NCBI GenBank assembly: GCA_045595785.1
Contig: JAZOBE010000025.1
Coordinates: 1-49,668, forward strand
From: SFLA01 sp045595785
GTDB taxonomy: Bacteria; Bacillota; Clostridia; Oscillospirales; CAG-382
Reading direction: 5' to 3'
Length of the DNA: 49,668 nt
Positions 15,701 to 24,199 of the stretch are shown piece by piece. A program made the position numbers and the translations under genes. Position 1 is the first letter of the stretch. The number at the start of each line of letters is the position of its first letter. Below the pieces are notes generated by a model. The model saw only the letters and a list, made by a program, of their open reading frames with translations, was not told the origin of the DNA and did not search any database.

Positions 15701-16816
15701 ATGCTTTACAACACTTTTAAGGACAAAAAGCTGTCTGCTCTGGGTCTGGGCACCATGAGATTCCCTGTAATCGACGATGATTATTCCAAGATAGACAAGG
15801 AAAAGACAAAAGAGATATTCGATTACGCGATAAACAACGGAATTAATTATTTCGACACTGCCTTCGGTTATCACAACGGAAACAGTGAGATAGTTACCGG
15901 TGAGATGCTTAAGAATTATCCCAGAGACAGTTATTATCTGGCAAGCAAATTTCCCGGATTTTCTGAGGAAAACGTTATTAACCACGAAGAGATTTTTGAA
16001 AAACAGTTTGAAAAGTGCGGCGTGGAATATTTTGATTTTTATTTGTTCCACAACCTTTTCTCCCGCAACGCGGGCTGGTATATGGACGATGAGAAATACG
16101 GTCTTTATACATATCTGTGCAAGCAGAGAGATGCAGGCAGAATAAAGCATCTGGGTGTTTCCTGCCACTGTGACCTTGAGACACTGCGCGCTTTTCTTGA
16201 TAAATACGGAAAAGACATTGAGTTCGTGCAGATACAGCTTAACTGGCTGGACTGGACATTGCAGGACGCAAAGGCAAAGGTTGAGCTGCTGAACGAGCGT
16301 AACATTCCCATCTGGGTAATGGAGCCTGTGCGCGGCGGAAAATTGGCGTCCCTTGCACCTGATGACGAGGAAAAGTTAAAATCCCTCCGTCCCGATGAAA
16401 CTGTTCCCGCTTGGTCCTTCAGATATCTGCAGGGTATAAAGGGCGTTACCATGGTGCTGTCCGGTATGTCGAACATGGACCAGATCGTTGACAACGTAAA
16501 GACCTTCTCCGAACACAAGCCTCTTGACGAAAAGGAGCTTGCCCAGCTGGACGAAATTGCGGTAAGCATGCTTAACTCCGTGCCCTGCACCGCTTGCCGT
16601 TACTGTACCGAGGGTTGCCCTGCTTCTCTTGATATTCCCGAATTGATAAAGGCGTACAACCGCAAGGATTACCAAGGTCTGCACGGCGTAAAGAATATGG
16701 ATGAAGACAAAAAGCCCTCAGCCTGCATCGGCTGCCGCGCCTGCGAAGCGGTCTGCCCCCAGAACATAAAGATTGCCGATATTATGGCTGAAATGGCAGA
16801 GCTTATAAAAGAATAA
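15701..16816 (+). CDS. aldo/keto reductase fused to a 2[4Fe-4S] ferredoxin domain
   Basis: 371 residues, ATG at 15701 after a GAGG site. Residues 1 to about 270 form the AKR barrel: LGLGTMRFP near the start, catalytic Asp52 and Tyr57 in FDTAFGYHNGNSE, Lys83 in ASKFPG, and a His in RIKHLGVSCH. The C-terminal 90 residues carry two iron-sulfur motifs: CTACRYCTEGCP at about 294-305 and CIGCRACEAVCP at about 341-352. This AKR-plus-ferredoxin architecture is common in anaerobic Firmicutes, where the clusters may take electrons from ferredoxin rather than NADPH. The substrate is unknown. Monocistronic. Confidence 0.88.
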   Translation: MLYNTFKDKKLSALGLGTMRFPVIDDDYSKIDKEKTKEIFDYAINNGINYFDTAFGYHNGNSEIVTGEMLKNYPRDSYYLASKFPGFSEENVINHEEIFEKQFEKCGVEYFDFYLFHNLFSRNAGWYMDDEKYGLYTYLCKQRDAGRIKHLGVSCHCDLETLRAFLDKYGKDIEFVQIQLNWLDWTLQDAKAKVELLNERNIPIWVMEPVRGGKLASLAPDDEEKLKSLRPDETVPAWSFRYLQGIKGVTMVLSGMSNMDQIVDNVKTFSEHKPLDEKELAQLDEIAVSMLNSVPCTACRYCTEGCPASLDIPELIKAYNRKDYQGLHGVKNMDEDKKPSACIGCRACEAVCPQNIKIADIMAEMAELIKE

Positions 16817-16825
16817 AGATATAGC

Positions 16826-16855
16826 AAAAAACCTCCGATTATTCGGAGGTTTTTT
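16826..16855. terminator. bidirectional terminator overlapping a coding end
   Basis: Perfect 13-bp stem AAAAAACCTCCGA / TCGGAGGTTTTTT with loop TTAT. The TAA stop of the converging LRR gene (16839-16841) is the loop itself, so one arm encodes that protein's last residues. Confidence 0.88.
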
Positions 16856-18032
16856 CGTTATTTCTATGCTTTTTTATTACTGCTCGGATAATTACCACCA
16901 TCAGTATTGCGTTGGCGGCTTCGGCAAGCATCGCACTGCAAATAATGGCAGTGAGAGCGATGATATCGCGGTCATCGAAAAGAAGCTTTTCCGTGGTATG
17001 TGTTGAAATGCCGCACACGCAATAATGCGTGGTGATTATATAACCCGCAAATTCTTCGACATCGCTGCTATGCGTATAATCGTGCTCAACCGTCTCAGCT
17101 TCATATCCACATATAGAGCAGATCGCTTGGTGAGTTTGGCTCTCTTTAACATACTTATCAAAAGTGTGCTGTACTACTGAATCCCATTCAAGAAGAGGAT
17201 AACCATAATAACGCACACCATTTACATCCTCTGAAACTATTTTATCGCCTTCAGTGGGAACGCAAGGATAGTTTTTAAGGGAATCGGCTGAAAAGAAAAC
17301 GTATTCGAGATTAAGTTCGGTGATAAACTCCCTTTCGCCGTAAACGGAAAATTTACGAACACTGTAATCGCTATCAATATAAACTCGCTTTAAGTTCTCG
17401 CATCCGGGAAAGAAATCCGACACCAGACCTTGGTGTTCTTTAGGTAAACGAATACTCTCCAAAGAAACGCAGTTTTCAAATACGCCGTGTTCGATATAAG
17501 AAAGCGTATCGGGCAAAGATACATTCACCAGCTTCTTACATCCACTAAACGTAGCGTTGGGAAGGGTGTGTAATTCACCGGCTTCAATAACTACACTTTC
17601 AAGAGAAACACAGTTTCCAAAATTATTGTTGCCCATCTTTTCCACTTTGGCGGGTATGACTACGCTTTTGAGTTTACGACAGTTTTGGAATGAAATTCCT
17701 TCAATTTCAGCAACAGTTGAAGGTATATTAACGTCCTCAAGCACAAGAAAGTTGCGGAAAGCACCTTCGCCGATATTCAAAAGCCCCTCGGGAAGGACAA
17801 TATGCTTAACCTCTTTTGCGTACTCAGACCAAGGATATGCATCAACTGCATAATATCCCATCTCTCCTGTTCCCTCAATGGTGAGGGTAGCTGTTTGAGG
17901 GTTATATGACCAAGTTAAGTTTTCCCCGCATTTACCGCTTGTTTCTTCCTCTGCGTTTACTTGAAGTGCGCAGAAGGCGAAAACAGCCACAAGGAAAACC
18001 AGTAAAAGTGAAAATAATAATGTACGCTTCAT
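16839..18032 (-). CDS. BspA-type leucine-rich-repeat surface protein with C-terminal membrane anchor
   Basis: The ATG at 18030-18032 (MKRTLLF, 397 residues) starts 1 bp after the metK stop. No clear ribosome binding site precedes it, so translation probably depends on coupling to metK. A signal peptide (cleavage near LQVNAEE) is followed by the GTGEMGYY...PW motif typical of BspA proteins. About five LRR_5 repeats come next (IGEGAFRNFLVLEDVNIPSTV; FQNCRKLKSVVIPAKV; FSGCKKLVNVSLPDTL; FENCVSLESIRLP; FPGCENLKRVYI). A Cys-pair segment (QAICSICGYEAETVEHDY) precedes a C-terminal transmembrane helix (ALTAIICSAMLAEAANAILMV) and a basic tail. It lies in the SAM-riboswitch transcript. Host or glycan binding is known for relatives, not shown here. 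Confidence 0.8.
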   Translation of the reverse strand: MKRTLLFSLLLVFLVAVFAFCALQVNAEEETSGKCGENLTWSYNPQTATLTIEGTGEMGYYAVDAYPWSEYAKEVKHIVLPEGLLNIGEGAFRNFLVLEDVNIPSTVAEIEGISFQNCRKLKSVVIPAKVEKMGNNNFGNCVSLESVVIEAGELHTLPNATFSGCKKLVNVSLPDTLSYIEHGVFENCVSLESIRLPKEHQGLVSDFFPGCENLKRVYIDSDYSVRKFSVYGEREFITELNLEYVFFSADSLKNYPCVPTEGDKIVSEDVNGVRYYGYPLLEWDSVVQHTFDKYVKESQTHQAICSICGYEAETVEHDYTHSSDVEEFAGYIITTHYCVCGISTHTTEKLLFDDRDIIALTAIICSAMLAEAANAILMVVIIRAVIKKHRNNEKTSE

Positions 18033-18033
18033 A

Positions 18034-19209
18034 TTAGTTGAGCTTTGCGGCGATAACGGGAGCCAGATCGGTCTCCTCCCACTTAACGCCAAGGTCCTCT
18101 CTGCCGAAATGTCCGTAAGAAGAAAGTGCGGTATACTGGGGACGGCGGAGGTCAAGATGCTTGATAATAGCGGCGGGACGAAGGTCTGCAACCTCTTTTA
18201 TAACCTCTGCGATCCTCTCATCACTTACCTTGCCGGTGCCAAAGGTATCTACAAGAACGGAAAGGGGATTTGCAACGCCGATAGCGTATGCAAGCTGTAT
18301 CTCACAACGCTTTGCCACGCCGGAGGCAACCACGTTCTTCGCCAGATAACGGCACATATATGCCGCAGAACGGTCAACCTTGGTGGGGTCCTTGCCGGAG
18401 AACGCGCCGCCGCCGTGGCGTGCGTAACCGCCATAGGTATCAACAATTATCTTTCTGCCGGTAAGACCGCTATCCCCGTGGGGGCCGCCTACAACAAAGC
18501 GTCCGGTAGGATTTATGTAGATTTTGGTGTTTTCATCAAGAAGGTTAGCGGGGATTATCTCACGGATAACGTGTTTTTCGATAAGCACGCGGAGAAAATC
18601 AAGGTCGGTATCCTCGGAATGCTGGGTGGAAACAACGACAGAATCAACTCTCACGGGAATATCGTCCTCGTACTGAACGGTTACCTGAGTCTTGCCGTCG
18701 GGATACAAACCGCTGATGATACCGGTTTTTCTTACCTCGGTAAGGCGGTATGCGAGGCGGTGCGCAAGATAGATGGGCAGAGGCATTAAGGTCTCGGTCT
18801 CGTCACAAGCGTAGCCGAACATCATACCCTGGTCGCCTGCGCCGGTATCGTACTCGCTGTCATCACCATTTTTAGCTTCAAGAGACTTATCAACGCCCAA
18901 AGCTATATCTGCGGACTGCTTGTCCAGAGAGGTGAGGACGGAGCAGGTATCGCAATCGAAGCCCATTTTTGCTCTGTCAAAGCCGATCTCTCTAACAGCG
19001 TTACGCGCGATAGCGGGAATATCTATCTGTGCGGTGGTGGTAATCTCGCCCATAACCAGAATAAGACCTGTGGTGCAGGCAGTCTCGCAAGCGACACGGG
19101 CTTGGGGGTCCTGAGCAAGAATAGCATCCAGAACGCTATCGGAAACGCGGTCGCAAAGCTTATCGGGATGTCCCTCGGTTACGGATTCACTGGAAAAATA
19201 TTTTACCAT
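18034..19209 (-). CDS. metK: S-adenosylmethionine synthetase
   Basis: 391 residues making SAM from ATP and methionine in the cytosol. Signatures are ESVTEGHPDKLCD near residue 10, GAGDQGMMFGYA around 120, and the phosphate-binding loop GGGAFSGKDPTKVDRSAAY near 260. Length and start match the family. Transcription begins upstream of the SAM-I riboswitch at 19283-19390; high SAM should therefore end transcription at the hairpin at 19246-19272. The downstream LRR gene shares this control. Confidence 0.97.
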   Translation of the reverse strand: MVKYFSSESVTEGHPDKLCDRVSDSVLDAILAQDPQARVACETACTTGLILVMGEITTTAQIDIPAIARNAVREIGFDRAKMGFDCDTCSVLTSLDKQSADIALGVDKSLEAKNGDDSEYDTGAGDQGMMFGYACDETETLMPLPIYLAHRLAYRLTEVRKTGIISGLYPDGKTQVTVQYEDDIPVRVDSVVVSTQHSEDTDLDFLRVLIEKHVIREIIPANLLDENTKIYINPTGRFVVGGPHGDSGLTGRKIIVDTYGGYARHGGGAFSGKDPTKVDRSAAYMCRYLAKNVVASGVAKRCEIQLAYAIGVANPLSVLVDTFGTGKVSDERIAEVIKEVADLRPAAIIKHLDLRRPQYTALSSYGHFGREDLGVKWEETDLAPVIAAKLN

Positions 19210-19245
19210 TGTTTTTTGTCCTTTCTTTTTTCATCAATCATCAAA

Positions 19246-19272
19246 AAAACGCCTTTTTTGAGAAGGCGTTTT
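19246..19272 (-). terminator. riboswitch-controlled terminator of metK
   Basis: Stem AAAACGCCTT / AAGGCGTTTT followed on the minus strand by a run of T (through 19243). It lies between the aptamer and the metK start, in the place expected of the S-box expression platform. Confidence 0.88.
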
Positions 19273-19282
19273 ACGGATATGT

Positions 19283-19390
19283 CTTCTCATCTTCGAAATT
19301 ACTTTCACTGATTTAACACCTTGCGGTCTTGCGCGCAGGTTGTCGGGCTTCACAGGGCAGTTCCCTCCACCACTCTTGATGATACTGTAT
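19283..19390 (-). ncRNA. SAM-I (S-box) riboswitch aptamer
   Basis: Read on the minus strand, the leader contains TCATCAAGAGTGGTGGAGGG, then CTGCCCTGTGAAGCCCGACAA (split over helices), a variable P3 with GCGCGCAAGACCGC, AAGGTGTTAAATC and a closing GATGAGAAG. These are the conserved S-box blocks, including the P1 pairing ATCATC/GATGAG and the GGAGGGA...GCCC core. Ligand binding favours the terminator at 19246-19272. It is located upstream of metK, its classical target. Confidence 0.95.
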
Positions 19391-19407
19391 TCACTTTTAG
19401 CGGAGAT

Positions 19408-19436
19408 ATAATAACATAAAAACCGCAGTTTGTCAA
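19408..19436 (-). promoter_or_regulatory. sigma-A promoter of the metK riboswitch transcript
   Basis: TTGACA at 19436-19431, 17-bp spacer, TATTAT at 19413-19408 on the minus strand, starting only 4 bp after the ribU stop codon. The spacer contains an AAACTGCGGTTTTT hairpin-like stretch that may also end ribU transcripts. Confidence 0.75.
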
Positions 19437-19439
19437 GGA

Positions 19440-20045
19440 TTATTTGAATTTTTTGAATATGGGCGACAACGGCTTATATATAAGCAGTGCGATAAGCACA
19501 GACAGCATATATTTTACAAAGGTAAAGGGGAGATTGAAGAAAAGCAGAACCTCAACCAGCCCGAAGGCTGTGCCGAAGATGGTGTTATACATATCAAGCA
19601 TGGGCTCCGTCCTGCCGCCGAAATAAAGACCGATATAAAAAGGATAGGTTATAAAGTAATTTACGGGGAAGGAAATGACAGCACCTGCCGCCGCGCCGGA
19701 TACGCCACCGAGGAATGCGCCTGATTTGGTATGGCGGAAGCGATAGATCAGTCCTGCAGGCACAACGAAGGCAACGCCCATAAGCCCGTTGGCAAGCTCG
19801 CCGATACCGCCCGTTGACCCATAAGCGAGATGGACGGTGTTTTTTATAATACAGACCAAGCCGCCCCAAAGGGGACCTGCAGTAAAAGCGGTAAGCAGGG
19901 CGGGAAGATCGGAAAAGTCAAGCTTTACAAAGGAAGGGATAATGAACGGTAAGGATATCTCAAAAAACGGAAGCTGTAAAATTACTGATATTGCCGACAT
20001 TATTCCGCAAAGAGTTAAAGAGAGTAAGTATTTTTTGTTTTTCAT
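19440..20045 (-). CDS. ribU: riboflavin ECF transporter substrate-binding subunit RibU
   Basis: 201-residue membrane protein with about six hydrophobic helices. N-terminal residues MKNKKYLLSLTLCGIMSAIS, followed by PSFVKLDFSDLPALLTAFTAGPLWGGLVCIIKN, match the S-component family, with the Ala-rich helix 1 region that docks on the shared EcfT module. The FMN riboswitch directly upstream shows that the substrate is riboflavin or a relative. The EcfA/EcfT energy module is not in the window. The start codon is placed by the leader rather than by a strong ribosome binding site. Confidence 0.92.
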   Translation of the reverse strand: MKNKKYLLSLTLCGIMSAISVILQLPFFEISLPFIIPSFVKLDFSDLPALLTAFTAGPLWGGLVCIIKNTVHLAYGSTGGIGELANGLMGVAFVVPAGLIYRFRHTKSGAFLGGVSGAAAGAVISFPVNYFITYPFYIGLYFGGRTEPMLDMYNTIFGTAFGLVEVLLFFNLPFTFVKYMLSVLIALLIYKPLSPIFKKFK

Positions 20046-20075
20046 AAAAGTACCGCCAAAACGAAAAAGTAAAAA

Positions 20076-20096
20076 TCCCGATAAAAAATTACCGGG
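20076..20096 (-). terminator. second hairpin in the ribU leader, terminator-like
   Basis: On the minus strand TCCCG...CGGGA with an 11-nt A/T loop, followed by TTTTTACTTTTT. It lies 31 bp before the ATG. Either this or the hairpin at 20117-20140 is the riboswitch expression platform. Confidence 0.6.
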
Positions 20097-20116
20097 ACGT
20101 TCTTGGTAAAACTAAA

Positions 20117-20140
20117 TGCCCCCGAAGTTAATCGGGGGCA
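20117..20140 (-). terminator. first hairpin in the ribU leader
   Basis: Perfect 9-bp stem TGCCCCCGA / TCGGGGGCA with a 6-nt loop. It comes just after the FMN aptamer; the T-tract after it (TTTAGTTTTACC) is weak. Its arm TGCCCCCGA could also pair with the TTCGGGGCA at the aptamer's 5' side. Confidence 0.6.
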
Positions 20141-20154
20141 TAAATAGCTTTGCA

Positions 20155-20268
20155 AATTCAGCCTCTACCTTCCAGACTTTAACTGTCGGTATGGGAATTA
20201 CACCCATTCATGCCTTTCGGCTCGCGGACTTTTACCGCCGGTAGGGAATCACACCCTGCCCCGAAGCT
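20155..20268 (-). ncRNA. FMN riboswitch (RFN element)
   Basis: The minus strand reads CTTCGGGGCAGGGTG, ATTCCCTACCGGCGGT, AGTCCGCGAGCC, then GGGTGTAATTCCCATACCGACAG (split here from the following block) and AGTCTGGAAGGTAGAGGC. These are all the conserved RFN blocks, with P1 formed by AGCTTC and GAGGCT. FMN binding represses flavin genes. It precedes ribU, a classical target. Confidence 0.95.
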
Positions 20269-20270
20269 TA

Positions 20271-20299
20271 AATATATTAAGTTAAATTAACTTAAGCAA
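20271..20299 (-). promoter_or_regulatory. promoter of the ribU riboswitch transcript, with a palindromic spacer
   Basis: TTGCTT at 20299-20294, 17-bp spacer, TATATT at 20276-20271 on the minus strand. The -35 overlaps the end of tuf. The spacer is filled by the inverted repeat TTAAGTTAA-A-TTAACTTAA (20277-20295), which could be an operator or a weak tuf terminator. Confidence 0.55.
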
Positions 20300-21497
20300 T
20301 GATCTCAGCAACAACGCCGGAACCAACGGTTCTGCCGCCTTCGCGGATAGCGAAACGGAGACCCTTTTCGATAGCGATGGAAGAGATGAGCTCAACGGTC
20401 ATATCAACGTGGTCGCCGGGACGGCACATTTCGGTGCCTTCGGGAAGGGTGATAACGCCGGTAACGTCGGTAGTTCTGAAGTAGAACTGAGGACGATAGT
20501 TGGAGAAGAAGGGCTTATGACGGCCGCCTTCTTTTTCGGTAAGAACGTAAACCTGGCCTACGAACTTGGTGTGAGGATTGATGGAGCCGGGCTTAGCAAG
20601 AACCTGACCACGCTCGATCTCGTCCTTAGCGATACCACGGAGAAGAACACCGATGTTGTCGCCTGCTTCTGCGGAGTCGAGAAGCTTACGGAACATTTCG
20701 ATACCGGTAACAACGGTCTTTCTTGCCTTTTCAGCGAGACCAACGATTTCGATTTCGTCGGAAAGCTTAACAGTACCACGCTCTACTCTACCGGTAGCAA
20801 CGGTACCACGACCGGTGATGGAGAATACGTCCTCAACGGGCATAAGGAAGGGCAGATCGGAAAGACGATCGGGAGTAGGAATATATGCGTCAACTTCGTT
20901 CATAAGCTCGATGATGGGAGCGTATTCGGGAGCGGACTGATCCTTGTTTTCGGAAAGGAGAGCTTCTCTTGCAGAACCCTTAACGATGGGAATGTCATCG
21001 CCGGGGAAGTCATACTCGGAAAGAAGTTCGCGAACTTCCATTTCAACGATCTCAACGAGTTCTTCGTCGTCTACGAGGTCGCACTTGTTAAGGAATACTA
21101 CCATTGCGGGAACGCCAACCTGACGAGCGAGCAGGATGTGCTCACGAGTCTGCTGCATAGGACCATCGGTAGCAGCAACAACGAGGATAGCACCGTCCAT
21201 CTGAGCAGCACCGGTGATCATGTTTTTAACATAGTCAGCGTGGCCGGGACAGTCAACGTGTGCATAGTGACGGGTAGCGGTTTCGTACTCAACGTGTCTG
21301 GTGTTGATCGTGATACCTCTTGCCTTCTCTTCGGGAGCGTTATCGATCTGGTCGTATGCCAAGAATTCGATGTTAGCGTCGTTAAGAGAAAGGGTCTTGG
21401 TTATAGCAGCAGTAAGAGTGGTCTTACCGTGGTCAACGTGACCAATGGTACCAATGTTAACATGGGGCTTAGTTCTTTCAAATTTAGCTTTTGCCAT
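20292..21497 (-). CDS. tuf: translation elongation factor Tu
   Basis: 401 residues; delivers aminoacyl-tRNA to the ribosome as a GTP complex. G1 is GHVDHGKT at residues 19-26, effector RGITINTRHVEYET, G3 DCPGHADYVKNMITGAAQMDG, G4 NKCD, and domains 2-3 run through GMGVV-like SGVVAEIIA at the end. GGAGGAATAACA is the ribosome binding site. It has its own promoter in the 117-bp gap after fusA in addition to read-through from the str operon. The strong codon bias makes a 383-codon shadow frame on the other strand. Confidence 0.97.
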   Translation of the reverse strand: MAKAKFERTKPHVNIGTIGHVDHGKTTLTAAITKTLSLNDANIEFLAYDQIDNAPEEKARGITINTRHVEYETATRHYAHVDCPGHADYVKNMITGAAQMDGAILVVAATDGPMQQTREHILLARQVGVPAMVVFLNKCDLVDDEELVEIVEMEVRELLSEYDFPGDDIPIVKGSAREALLSENKDQSAPEYAPIIELMNEVDAYIPTPDRLSDLPFLMPVEDVFSITGRGTVATGRVERGTVKLSDEIEIVGLAEKARKTVVTGIEMFRKLLDSAEAGDNIGVLLRGIAKDEIERGQVLAKPGSINPHTKFVGQVYVLTEKEGGRHKPFFSNYRPQFYFRTTDVTGVITLPEGTEMCRPGDHVDMTVELISSIAIEKGLRFAIREGGRTVGSGVVAEIIA

Positions 21498-21564
21498 TGT
21501 TATTCCTCCAAAATAATGTGTCTTTTTATTTTTAAATTTTATTTATTTTTTCGCACATAACTTT

Positions 21565-21592
21565 ATTATATAAAAAATTACGCGCTTGTCAA
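21565..21592 (-). promoter_or_regulatory. internal promoter of tuf
   Basis: TTGACA at 21592-21587, 16-bp spacer, TATAAT at 21570-21565 on the minus strand, in the fusA-tuf gap. It would give tuf extra transcripts over fusA. Confidence 0.75.
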
Positions 21593-21614
21593 GTTTTTCT
21601 TTGAAAAACCTATA

Positions 21615-23702
21615 TTATTTATTTCTTCCGAAGCCTTTTTCGCTGAACAACTGCTCGCTTATGGACTTGGGAACTTCTGCATAGTGGCTGGGCTCCATGC
21701 TGTAGTTAGCTCTGCCCTGTGTTGCGGAACGCATTGCGGTTGCGTAACCGAACATATTGGAAAGAGGAACTTCTGCATTTACTTCGCTGCCGGATGCGGT
21801 CTGCTCCATACCAAGGATGGAACCTCTGCGGGCAGTAAGGTCGCCAAGGATCGCGCCCATATAATCATCGGGAGTGATAACGGTAACCTTCATAATAGGC
21901 TCGGTAAGAACGGGGTCTGCTTTCTTCATTGCTTCCTTGAACGCCATAGAGCCGGCAATCTTGAAAGCGATTTCGGAAGAGTCTACTTCGTGGAAGGAGC
22001 CGCCTGTGAGGGTAGCCTTAACATCCAATACGTTGTAGCCTGCGAGAACACCGTTGAGCATTGCGCCGCGGATGCCTTCGTCAACAGCGGGAATATATTC
22101 CTTGGGAATATCACCGCCGGTAACCTTATTGATAAATTCGTAACCCTTGCCGTTTTCGTCGGGCTCGATAGTAAGCTTAACGTGAGCGTACTGACCCTTA
22201 CCGCCGGACTGACGTACGAACTTGGTGTCTGCGCTTGCTTCGCGGCGGATAGCTTCGCGGTAGGAAACCTGAGGCTTACCTACGTTTGCTTCTACCTTGA
22301 ATTCGCGGAGAAGTCTGTCAACGATAATCTCCAGATGCAACTCACCCATACCTGCGATGATGGTCTGTCCGGTCTCTTCATCGGTATAAGCCTTGAAGGT
22401 AGGATCTTCCTCAGCCAGCTTGCCGAGAGCGATGGACATCTTTTCTTCGCCTGCTTTGGTCTTGGGCTCGATAGCAACGCGGATAACGGGTTCAGGGAAC
22501 TGCATGGATTCCAGAATTACGGCCTTGTTTTCATCGCACAGAGTGTCGCCGGTAGTGGTGTTCTTAAGACCTACCACTGCAACGATATCGCCTGCATGCG
22601 CTTCGTCCAAGTCCTCTCTGTGGTTAGCGTGCATAAGCACGATACGTCCGATTCTTTCTCTCTTACCCTTAACAGAGTTGTATACTGCGGTACCTGCCTG
22701 GAGGACACCGGAGTAAATACGGGTGAAGCAAAGTCTTCCAACGTAAGGGTCAGTCATAATCTTGAAGCCCAAAGCGGAGAATGCTTCGTCATCGGAAGAA
22801 AGACGAACAGTTTCTTCCTCGGTCTCAACGTCGATACCCTTGATAGGAGGAATATCGAGAGGAGAAGGAAGATAATCTACAACTGCATCCAGAAGCTTCT
22901 GAACGCCTTTGTTTTTATAAGAAGTACCGCAAACTACGGGAACCATATCGTTTGCGATGGTAGCCGCGCGGATAGCCGCTTTAAGCTTTGCTTCGGGAAC
23001 CTCCTGCTCTTCAAGAACAAGCTCCATGATTTCTTCATCGAAATCAGAAACGTTCTCAAGCAGGTTTGCGCGGTATTCTTCAGCCTTATCTGCCATATCT
23101 GCGGGGATATCCTGTTCAAGAACATCGGTACCGAGATCGTTGGTGTAGATATAAGCCTTCATTTTAACAAGGTCGATAATTCCCTTAAAGTCCGCTTCGC
23201 ATCCGATAGGAAGCTGAATGGGAACTGCGTTGGCATTAAGTCTGTCGTGCATCATACCTACAACGCGGTAGAAGTTTGCACCGGTAACGTCCATCTTGTT
23301 AACGTACGCCATACGGGGAACCTTGTATTTATCAGCCTGACGCCATACGGTCTCAGACTGAGGTTCAACACCACCCTTTGCACAAAGAACCGTAACCGAA
23401 CCGTCAAGTACGCGGAGCGAACGCTCAACCTCAACGGTAAAGTCAACGTGGCCGGGGGTATCAATTATATTGATGCGGTGGTCTTTCCAGTAACAGGTAG
23501 TAGCTGCGGAGGTAATGGTAATACCTCTTTCCTGCTCCTGCTCCATCCAGTCCATGGTGGCAGCGCCCTCATGTGTTTCGCCGAGTCTGTGTGTCTTTCC
23601 GGTATAGAAAAGTATACGTTCGGTCGTGGTGGTCTTACCTGCATCTATATGAGCCATTATACCGATATTACGATAACGCTCAAGCGGGTATGTCCTTGCC
23701 AT
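21615..23702 (-). CDS. fusA: translation elongation factor G
   Basis: 695-residue translocase GTPase. Motifs: AHIDAGKTTTTERIL (residues 17-31), DTPGHVDFTVEVERSL, NKMDVTGANF, CGTSYKNKGVQ (domain G and G'). Domain IV has YDVKATLTGGSFHEVDSSEIAFKIAGS-like sequence and the C-terminus ends FGRNK. AAAGGAG precedes the ATG. It follows rpsG by 26 bp in the str operon. Residues around the fusidic acid pocket look ordinary. It is the single EF-G in this window. Confidence 0.97.
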   Translation of the reverse strand: MARTYPLERYRNIGIMAHIDAGKTTTTERILFYTGKTHRLGETHEGAATMDWMEQEQERGITITSAATTCYWKDHRINIIDTPGHVDFTVEVERSLRVLDGSVTVLCAKGGVEPQSETVWRQADKYKVPRMAYVNKMDVTGANFYRVVGMMHDRLNANAVPIQLPIGCEADFKGIIDLVKMKAYIYTNDLGTDVLEQDIPADMADKAEEYRANLLENVSDFDEEIMELVLEEQEVPEAKLKAAIRAATIANDMVPVVCGTSYKNKGVQKLLDAVVDYLPSPLDIPPIKGIDVETEEETVRLSSDDEAFSALGFKIMTDPYVGRLCFTRIYSGVLQAGTAVYNSVKGKRERIGRIVLMHANHREDLDEAHAGDIVAVVGLKNTTTGDTLCDENKAVILESMQFPEPVIRVAIEPKTKAGEEKMSIALGKLAEEDPTFKAYTDEETGQTIIAGMGELHLEIIVDRLLREFKVEANVGKPQVSYREAIRREASADTKFVRQSGGKGQYAHVKLTIEPDENGKGYEFINKVTGGDIPKEYIPAVDEGIRGAMLNGVLAGYNVLDVKATLTGGSFHEVDSSEIAFKIAGSMAFKEAMKKADPVLTEPIMKVTVITPDDYMGAILGDLTARRGSILGMEQTASGSEVNAEVPLSNMFGYATAMRSATQGRANYSMEPSHYAEVPKSISEQLFSEKGFGRNK

Positions 23703-23728
23703 AGCTTTCTCCTTTAGTTGGTCCTAAA

Positions 23729-24199
23729 TTACCATCTGTAATGTGCGAAAGCCTTGTTGGCTTCTGCCATTCTGTGCATATCGTCTTTTCTCTTGACTGC
23801 GCCGCCGGTGCTGTTGATAGCGTCGAGAATCTCGTTAGCGAGACGCTCAGACATGGTACGTTCGCTTCTCTGTCTTGCGAAGTTAACCAGCCAGCGGAGA
23901 CCAAGAGTCTGTCTTCTCTCGGGGCGTACTTCCATAGGAACCTGGTAGTTGGAACCACCGCGGCGAACCGCCTTAACCTCGAGTTCGGGCATTACATTAT
24001 TAAGAGCCTTCTGGAACTGCTCCAATGCGTTAACACCGGACTTATTTTCTACCAGTGCAAATGCATCATAAACGATCTTCTGGGCAACACCCTTCTTACC
24101 GTCCAACATTACGTTGTTTACCAGCTTGGTAACAAGTATGGAATTGTAAATAGGATCAGGCAGAACTTCTCTCTTGAATCCATGTACTCTTCTGGGCAC
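23729..24199 (-). CDS. rpsG: 30S ribosomal protein S7
   Basis: 156 residues, the standard S7 length, when started at the GTG at 24197-24199 (VPRRVHGFKREVLPDP). AAGGAGGG lies seven bases upstream. The in-frame ATG at 24217 would translate the ribosome binding site itself, and S7 proteins start at PRR, so the GTG is chosen. S7 nucleates the 30S head by binding the 3' domain of 16S rRNA. Conserved LVTKLVNNVMLDGKKG, RRGGSNYQVPMEV and RLANEILDA are seen. The 223-nt gap to rpsL carries two small hairpins, AGCGTA/TACGCT (24224-24239) just before the ribosome binding site and TACGG/CCGTA (24299-24312). It may host S7 autoregulation. Confidence 0.95.
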   Translation of the reverse strand: MPRRVHGFKREVLPDPIYNSILVTKLVNNVMLDGKKGVAQKIVYDAFALVENKSGVNALEQFQKALNNVMPELEVKAVRRGGSNYQVPMEVRPERRQTLGLRWLVNFARQRSERTMSERLANEILDAINSTGGAVKRKDDMHRMAEANKAFAHYRW

